From assembly GCA_965217205.1 (NCBI GenBank), contig OZ244254.1:3038001-3102000 (forward strand): a stretch of 64,000 bases of DNA, read 5' to 3'. The notes under the pieces are model-generated. The model was not told the origin of the DNA and searched no databases. It was given only the letters and a program-made list of their open reading frames with translations. The position numbers and the translations under genes are program-made. This DNA is from Maricaulis sp947259345. Lineage in GTDB: Bacteria > Pseudomonadota > Alphaproteobacteria > Caulobacterales > Maricaulaceae. Of the stretch, positions 59,044 through 64,000 are shown one piece after another (the stretch's first letter is position 1; each line of letters opens with the position of its first letter).

Positions 59044-60351
59044 TCAAAGAATGAATTTCGACAGGTCGGCATTCTTGGCCAGCGTGCCGACATGCTCGGC
59101 GACATAGTCCGCATCAATGGTGATGGTCTGACCGGACCGATCCGACGCGGTGAAGGATATCTCCTCGACCAGTTTCTCCATCACGGTCTGCAACCGGCGG
59201 GCACCGATATTCTCGACACTCGCATTGACCTCGGCGGCCAGAGCGGCGAGTGCGTCGATGGCGTCATCGGTGAAGTCCAGCGTTACGCCCTCCGTGCCCA
59301 TCAGGGCGACATACTGCTTGATCAAGCTGGCTTCCGGTTCAACCAGGATGCGCTTGAGATCGGCTTCAGTCAGGGCAGAAAGCTCGACTCTGATCGGCAG
59401 GCGGCCCTGCAATTCCGGCAGCATGTCCGAGGGTTTGGCGACATGGAAGGCGCCCGACGCGATGAATAGGATATGGTCGGTCTTGATGGTGCCATGCTTG
59501 GTCGCCACCGTGGTTCCCTCGATCAGGGGCAGAAGGTCGCGCTGCACGCCCTCGCGGGACACATCACCGCCGCGGGCATCAGCGCGTGCCGCGATCTTGT
59601 CGACCTCATCAAGAAAGACGATGCCGTCATTTTCGGCCAGCTTGATGGCCTCCGCGGTGATCTGGCTGTCATCGAGCAGCTTGTCGGCCTCCTCATTGAT
59701 CAGGGGCTCATAGGCGTCCTTGACCTTCATGCGCACGGTCTTGGTCTTCTGCCCGAAACCCTTGCCGAGGATATCACCGAGATTGATCACGCCGGCCCCG
59801 CCCGAGGGCATGCCCGGAATGTCCATCATCTGCATGGGTGAGGCGCTGTCGGCCAGCTCGATCTCGACGTCCTTGTCGTCCAGTTCGCCGGCCAGAAGCC
59901 GTTTGCGGAAGCTCTCGCGTGTCGCCTCGCTGGCGCCGGGTCCGACAAGGGCGTCGACAACGCGATTCTCGGCGGCGGCATGCGCCTTCGCCTTTACGTC
60001 CTCACGTTTCTTCTCGCGGACAATGGAAATCGCGATCTCCACCAGATCACGGGCTATCTGGTCAACATCGCGACCGACATAACCGACTTCGGTGAATTTC
60101 GTGGCCTCGACCTTGATGAAGGGCGCGCCGGCCAGCTTGGCCAGACGGCGGGATATTTCGGTTTTGCCGACGCCCGTTGGCCCGATCATCAGGATATTTT
60201 TCGGCGTGACCTCTTCCGCGAGGGTCTCGTCCAGCTGCCGTCGGCGCCAGCGATTGCGCAGGGCGATGGCGACCGCCTTCTTGGCATCGCCCTGGCCGAC
60301 AATGAAGCGGTCGAGTTCGGAGACTATTTCGCGGGGGGAAAAATCGGTCAT
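59044..60351 (-). CDS. hslU: HslU, ATPase subunit of the HslUV protease
   Basis: 435 residues from the ATG at 60351 (earlier frame rejected as it lacks family sequence). AAA+ with Walker A IGPTGVGKTEI, then FTEVGYVGRDVDQI, Walker B GIVFLDEVDKIA, sensor RLPIRVEL and the C-terminal ending KNADLSKFIL, which docks into HslV. The usual neighbour hslV is 2.6 kb away on the same strand, separated by three other genes. Confidence 0.97.
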   Translation of the reverse strand: MTDFSPREIVSELDRFIVGQGDAKKAVAIALRNRWRRRQLDETLAEEVTPKNILMIGPTGVGKTEISRRLAKLAGAPFIKVEATKFTEVGYVGRDVDQIARDLVEIAISIVREKKREDVKAKAHAAAENRVVDALVGPGASEATRESFRKRLLAGELDDKDVEIELADSASPMQMMDIPGMPSGGAGVINLGDILGKGFGQKTKTVRMKVKDAYEPLINEEADKLLDDSQITAEAIKLAENDGIVFLDEVDKIAARADARGGDVSREGVQRDLLPLIEGTTVATKHGTIKTDHILFIASGAFHVAKPSDMLPELQGRLPIRVELSALTEADLKRILVEPEASLIKQYVALMGTEGVTLDFTDDAIDALAALAAEVNASVENIGARRLQTVMEKLVEEISFTASDRSGQTITIDADYVAEHVGTLAKNADLSKFIL

Positions 60352-60430
60352 TATCGTCTTTGCATTGCTTGCGCTTCCACTGATGTAATCAGGGGCGCTC
60401 CGCAAAACCAGACCTGAAAGGCATAAACCA

Positions 60431-60850
60431 ATGACCCGTCCGCGTTTCCACCTCGCTTTCCCCGTCAATGACCTGGCTGCGGCGCGGAAATTCTACGGCG
60501 AACTACTGGGTTGTCGTGAGGGGCGATCCAGTGCGAACTGGGTTGATTTCGACTTCCATGAGCACCAGATCGTGGCGCATCTGGCGCCGGAAGAGTGTGC
60601 GTCCGTGTCTGCCGGTGCGGTGGACGGGAAACAGGTCCCGGTTCGGCATTTCGGTCTGTTGCTGGACTGGTCGGACTGGGAAGCGCTCGCCGCTCGTCTC
60701 AAGGCTGCCAATCAGGACTTCATCATCGATCCCTACGTGCGCTTTGAGGGCGAGCCCGGCGAGCAGGGCACATTCTTCGTCCGTGACCCGGCCGGCAATG
60801 CTCTGGAATTCAAGACGTTTCGGGATGAGGCGCAGGTGTTTGCGAGCTAG
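60431..60850 (+). CDS. VOC-family protein (glyoxalase-like)
   Basis: 139 residues. Vicinal oxygen chelate fold: metal-ligand positions His7 (RFHLAFPVNDLAAARKFYGE), His in VRHFGLLLD and Glu in NALEFKTF. Short single-module protein. Substrate unknown; could be a glyoxalase/bleomycin-resistance type. AAAGG nine bases before the ATG. Divergent from hslU. Confidence 0.85.
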   Translation: MTRPRFHLAFPVNDLAAARKFYGELLGCREGRSSANWVDFDFHEHQIVAHLAPEECASVSAGAVDGKQVPVRHFGLLLDWSDWEALAARLKAANQDFIIDPYVRFEGEPGEQGTFFVRDPAGNALEFKTFRDEAQVFAS

Positions 60851-60916
60851 TTGATGTTGGAAATACGCGCTGAATCCTGGCCAGGGCCCACACGGGTGCA
60901 GAGCGGGATGAGCGCC

Positions 60917-61786
60917 TCATTCAGCGCTGGCGGATTCCATGAAGCGGAGCGTGTCGGGGACCCAATCGAGTATGATCTCGCCGGACTCCACATTCCGGAA
61001 ATTATGGTCCGCCCGCTCAACAAGAATGTACTGAAATGGCTGCCCCGCCGCGGCGAGCCGCTCGATCACATCGATATCGAGCTGCGACGGATTGCTGTCA
61101 TCGCGCTCACCCAGCACCCAAAGCATCGGGATCGACGCCCGGGCGAGATCGCAAGCGGGGTCGTATCCGATTGCTTCAGCCCGGCCCGGAGTCATTGCGA
61201 GCGCGGCACCGATCGACAGCCCGGTGTTGGTCAGGGCGTCGAATGTATCGGAGCGCGAGACCGAGGTCGCACCGCCGACCAGGTTGATCGCGAAATCAAT
61301 CAGGTCAGACCGGGCGGCTGCCGAGGCGTTGACCCATCCGCCCATGCTTGATCCGAGAATGCCGATCCGGTCATAGCCCAGCCCATCGAGATGGCTTGTG
61401 ATCGCGATCAGGTCTGACCCGAGGGCCGGAACAAGCCAGGCGGTATTGGCTGTTGTCGGCGTGGTCGCGATACCGGACGAGTCGCCGAAGCCGCGACGGT
61501 CATAGATGGCCACCGCGGTTGTCTCACTCAAGAAGAGACCGATCGCTGCCGCTGTATCGGCACGAATGCCGACGCCGGACCCGCCGGTAATGACGAGGAT
61601 GGTGTCGGGGCTCGAGCCCGGAATTTGGTGGATCTCACCGGCTATCCGGCCTTCTGGTGTGGCCGCTTCGAAAGGTATGACCGGTGGCTGGGCCGGCGAG
61701 TAAGCCCCCATGGGCGCGGTAAGGGTGAAACTGGCGAATATTGCGAGGAAAAGGTGGCGCAGATGATTTTGCAAAAGGCGCTCCAT
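60917..61786 (-). CDS. Exported alpha/beta hydrolase
   Basis: 289 residues with an N-terminal signal (FLAIFASFTLTAPMGAYS). Nucleophile GSSMGGW (Ser), acid GERDDSNPS, His in ERADHNFRN. Oxyanion segment VITGGSGVG. Peptidase S9/esterase-like; substrate unknown. 53 bases before the upstream AraC-type gene on the same strand, so possibly controlled by it. Confidence 0.85.
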   Translation of the reverse strand: MERLLQNHLRHLFLAIFASFTLTAPMGAYSPAQPPVIPFEAATPEGRIAGEIHQIPGSSPDTILVITGGSGVGIRADTAAAIGLFLSETTAVAIYDRRGFGDSSGIATTPTTANTAWLVPALGSDLIAITSHLDGLGYDRIGILGSSMGGWVNASAAARSDLIDFAINLVGGATSVSRSDTFDALTNTGLSIGAALAMTPGRAEAIGYDPACDLARASIPMLWVLGERDDSNPSQLDIDVIERLAAAGQPFQYILVERADHNFRNVESGEIILDWVPDTLRFMESASAE

Positions 61787-61838
61787 GACAGGACGGGACA
61801 GGACCTGGATCCTGGCCGCACCGTCGGCGCCTTTCGCG

Positions 61839-62921
61839 TCACTTTACAAAATGAGACGCGCGAAATCCGGTCGGAGATTGTCCGGTGACGGCCTTGAAGG
61901 ATCGGTTGAAAGCCGCCTTGCTGTTGAACCCGCAGGCCAGCGCGATGGAGAGAATGGACTCATCCTGATCGGCGACCAAGCGCTGTTTGGCGTCTTCGAC
62001 CCGCAGGGTGTTGAGCCAGGCCTTCACATTCAGTCCCGTCTGCGCATTGATCACATAGGACAGGTAGTGCGGCTGGAAGCCGGTCCGTTCGGCCAGGCGC
62101 GAGACCGTCAATTGCGGTTCCTCATGCAGGCTCGCCGATGCTACTGCGCGACTGATCTGGGCGAAGAGCCGCTCGGTCGTTTCCACGTCCAGCAAGCCGT
62201 CGCCGTCCCGCGGTGGCTTCGCCGGGTCGTCGCCCGCCGGATTGATGGCGAAGGCGCGCCAGTTGATCAGAACGACCAGAGACAGACTGTACAGGAAGAT
62301 GGCAAGTCCGGACGCCGCGAGCAGGTCGGAGGAAACTGGCAGACGGTCAACCAGATGCTCGGTGGCAAATCCGGCGGCGACCAGCAAGACGAAGACGAGG
62401 AAGCCCAGGACCGACCAGAACGCGCTGCGGGCAAGCGTTGAGCGGGGCAGTCGCCAGAGCACCCAGAGTGTGGCGGTCAGATAGCCCAGCAGAGCGATCG
62501 CCTTGGTCAGGCCGAGCAGGCTGGTATCCAGCGGTATGGTATGGGTCGCGTTGACGAAGGCGATCTTCTCGGCTCCCGAGCGCGCATAGAAGGGCAGGAA
62601 GTAAGCGAGCGCCATTGCCGCCGGGAGAAAGTGAAGGGTCGACCAGCCTAGCTCGAATGGCCGCGCCAGCGAGCGGGCGAACAGCCAGACACCTGGTCCG
62701 ATCAGATAGGGCATCCAGGTCGTAGCGCGCAGGACATGGGGGAATTCCCGCCAGGCACCCGTCTGGACAAACCAGTCCTCGACGACGATCGCCATCGCCG
62801 CGACCAGAGCTATCAGGAGGGCTGCGAATCCGACCGGATTGCGATTGCGGGCCCGAAACAGGGCTGTGGCCAGGACCAGGCCCTGGATCAGGCCGAGCGC
62901 TGCGAGAATGTGAAGGATCAC
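61839..62921 (-). CDS. Membrane-embedded AraC-type regulator
   Basis: 360 residues. About seven hydrophobic helices (1-230), then an AraC helix-turn-helix pair (about 255-355): LTVSRLAERTGFQPHYLSYV and ILSIALACGFNSKAAFNRSF, KAVTGQSPTGF. Begins at GTG 62921 with GAGG nine bases upstream. Similar 7TM-AraC sensors occur in alphaproteobacteria and flavobacteria. Likely regulates the adjacent hydrolase. Signal unknown. Confidence 0.88.
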   Translation of the reverse strand: MILHILAALGLIQGLVLATALFRARNRNPVGFAALLIALVAAMAIVVEDWFVQTGAWREFPHVLRATTWMPYLIGPGVWLFARSLARPFELGWSTLHFLPAAMALAYFLPFYARSGAEKIAFVNATHTIPLDTSLLGLTKAIALLGYLTATLWVLWRLPRSTLARSAFWSVLGFLVFVLLVAAGFATEHLVDRLPVSSDLLAASGLAIFLYSLSLVVLINWRAFAINPAGDDPAKPPRDGDGLLDVETTERLFAQISRAVASASLHEEPQLTVSRLAERTGFQPHYLSYVINAQTGLNVKAWLNTLRVEDAKQRLVADQDESILSIALACGFNSKAAFNRSFKAVTGQSPTGFRASHFVK

Positions 62922-63001
62922 GGCGTTCTGCCTCGTGCGCCAAGTTCGATCATGTGGGCAGCCTATCGCAAAGCCAGATCGCGGGCGCGCGGTTTCGCAA
63001 C

Positions 63002-63568
63002 CTAGCTGATCTCTTCAATCGTCAGGTTTTCATTCGTGTAGACGCAGATCCGGGCGGCGATCGCCATCGCCTTGCGGGCGATGACTTCCGGGTCGGCTTC
63101 GTACTCATAGAGGGCGCGGGCGGCGGAGAGGGCGAAATTGCCGCCGGACCCGACAGCGACAACGCCATCTTCCGGTTCCAGGACATCGCCGGCGCCGGTC
63201 AGCAGATAGGTCGCATCCTTGTCGCCGACGATGAGCATGGCTTCGAGGCGACGCAGATAGCGATCCGTGCGCCAGTCCTTGGCCAGTTCGACACAGGCGC
63301 GGGCAAGTTGTTTGGGATATTGCTCCAGCTTGCCTTCCAGCCGCTCGAACAGGGCGAAGGCGTCGGCTGTGGCGCCGGCGAAACCGGCAATCACATCACC
63401 GCCGGCCAGGCGGCGCACCTTCTTGGCATTGCCCTTCATCACGGTCGGGCCGATAGAGACCTGACCATCACCGGCCACGACCAGACGGCCATCCTTGCGC
63501 ACGGCGATGATGGTGGTGCCGCGCCACAGGCTGGCATCGGCATAGTCGGGGGTTGAGGCGTGCGTCAT
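63002..63568 (-). CDS. hslV: HslV, peptidase subunit of the HslUV protease
   Basis: 188 residues from the ATG at 63568, with GGAG eight bases upstream. The prosequence ends WRG; the mature N-terminus TTIIAVR has catalytic Thr18. GQVSIGPTVMKGNAKKVRRL and GFAGATADAFALFERLE are signature. Ntn-hydrolase that degrades heat-damaged proteins with HslU. Separated from hslU by an AraC regulator, a hydrolase and a VOC protein. Confidence 0.97.
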   Translation of the reverse strand: MTHASTPDYADASLWRGTTIIAVRKDGRLVVAGDGQVSIGPTVMKGNAKKVRRLAGGDVIAGFAGATADAFALFERLEGKLEQYPKQLARACVELAKDWRTDRYLRRLEAMLIVGDKDATYLLTGAGDVLEPEDGVVAVGSGGNFALSAARALYEYEADPEVIARKAMAIAARICVYTNENLTIEEIS

Positions 63569-63664
63569 GGACCGGTCTCCGGATGATGTCGTCACAAGCA
63601 TGTGGCCGACACGGCGGAGCGGATCAAGGGCTGATGCTGCCGGACGCCTGGCAGCGCCGGGGCG

Positions 63665-64000
63665 CTATTCGTTGACGGCGCGGTCGGAATGACTGTCCGA
63701 GGCGAAGGCGACAAAGTCGCTGGCCGGCATCGGCCGGGCAAAGAGGAAGCCCTGGGCCAGGGTCGCACCCTGACTGCGCAGCATCTCGTATTGCTCCGCT
63801 GTTTCCACACCTTCAGCGACGGTTTCCAGCTTCAGCGACTTGGCCATGGCGAGAATGGTCTCGACCACGATGCGGGCATGATGATCCGTGGTCATGTCGC
63901 GGACGAAGCTCTGGTCGATCTTGAACACGTCGAACGGCATCCGCGTCAGATAGGCGAGCGAGGAAAGGCCGGTCCCGAAATCATCAATGGCGAAATTGAC
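63665..64000 (-). CDS. EAL-domain cyclic-di-GMP phosphodiesterase, C-terminal fragment
   Basis: The last 111 residues of a protein whose N-terminus lies beyond base 64000. DDFGTGLSSLAYLTRMP, FKIDQSFV, VVETILAMAKSLKLETVAEG and GFLFARPMP are EAL motifs; the catalytic EAL itself is upstream and unseen. Ends after a polar tail. Whether a GGDEF or sensor domain precedes it cannot be judged. Degrades c-di-GMP, a regulator of motility in this lineage. Confidence 0.9.
   Translation of the reverse strand, partial: VNFAIDDFGTGLSSLAYLTRMPFDVFKIDQSFVRDMTTDHHARIVVETILAMAKSLKLETVAEGVETAEQYEMLRSQGATLAQGFLFARPMPASDFVAFASDSHSDRAVNE

Noticed and set aside
1..64000. Mobile elements, CRISPR arrays or toxin-antitoxin pairs
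   Set aside because: No transposase, integrase, spaced repeats or matching small gene pairs were seen; the window looks like stable core chromosome.

Overview
The window is a GC-rich, gene-dense piece of an alphaproteobacterial chromosome and contains the replication-origin region. Gene order and content point to the Caulobacter-Maricaulis-Hyphomonas branch. Supporting signs are hemE / non-coding origin / PPDK-regulator / maf / aroE / coaE / dnaQ / secB on one side, and hemH, hemJ, rho, mnmE, mnmG, rsmG, parA, parB, holA, lptE, leuS on the other. There is also a CenR-like response regulator next to yggS, thiE and an NtrZ-like gene, a giant NAD-glutamate dehydrogenase, and TTAA-N7-TTAA motifs of the CtrA type. 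A Maricaulis-like organism is my best guess, from memory of synteny only. I see no insertion sequence, prophage, CRISPR array or rRNA; there is one tRNA.

Layout. 1-7.5 kb: the end of rsmB, rpe, a heparinase II/III-like gene, a CapD-type nucleotide-sugar dehydratase, purH and a lipoprotein hydrolase. 7.5-12.4 kb: NAD-glutamate dehydrogenase on the minus strand. 12.4-12.8 kb: a non-coding stretch with a strongly paired element of about 155 bp. 12.8-16 kb: a translationally coupled minus-strand operon (two GNAT-like proteins and an isochorismatase-fold protein), divergent from a LysR-XRE regulator pair, with a perfect CtrA-type box between them. 16-20 kb: a small ORF, tRNA-Gly(GCC), a YbaK/ProX protein, a CnoX-like thioredoxin, Trm112, DUF971, an oxidoreductase and a DsrE-like protein. 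20-28 kb: a UbiH-type hydroxylase, ftsK, an SMP-30-like protein, lolA, a hypothetical gene, xthA and cenR. 28-37 kb: an L,D-transpeptidase, yggS/thiE with overlapping start codons, ntrZ, a porin-like barrel, DUF3576, leuS, lptE and holA. 37-43 kb: parB, parA, rsmG, mnmG and mnmE with two perfect parS palindromes. 43-52 kb: DUF6489, a dienelactone hydrolase, a membrane LytTR protein, a GST, GDPD, qor, rho, hemJ, hemH and hemE. 51.76-52.20 kb: the putative oriC. 52.2-64 kb: PPDK regulator, maf, aroE, coaE, dnaQ, secB, a Tim44-like protein, mltA, an Smr protein, hslU, a VOC protein, a hydrolase, a membrane AraC regulator, hslV and the end of an EAL protein.

How it fits together. Genes flanking the putative origin mostly read away from it, so transcription and replication are co-directional. 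The parS sites lie about 10-12.5 kb to its left, beside parAB, which is the expected geometry for ParB-parS segregation of a newly fired origin. Envelope functions (LptE, LolA, MltA, the L,D-transpeptidase, CenR, the LpxA-independent porin-like gene), haem synthesis and tRNA modification fill the rest. The least explained parts are the CtrA-box-linked GNAT/GNAT/isochorismatase-like operon and the structured intergenic element at 12.5 kb. All functional names rest on motifs read by eye and remembered synteny; no database search was run.
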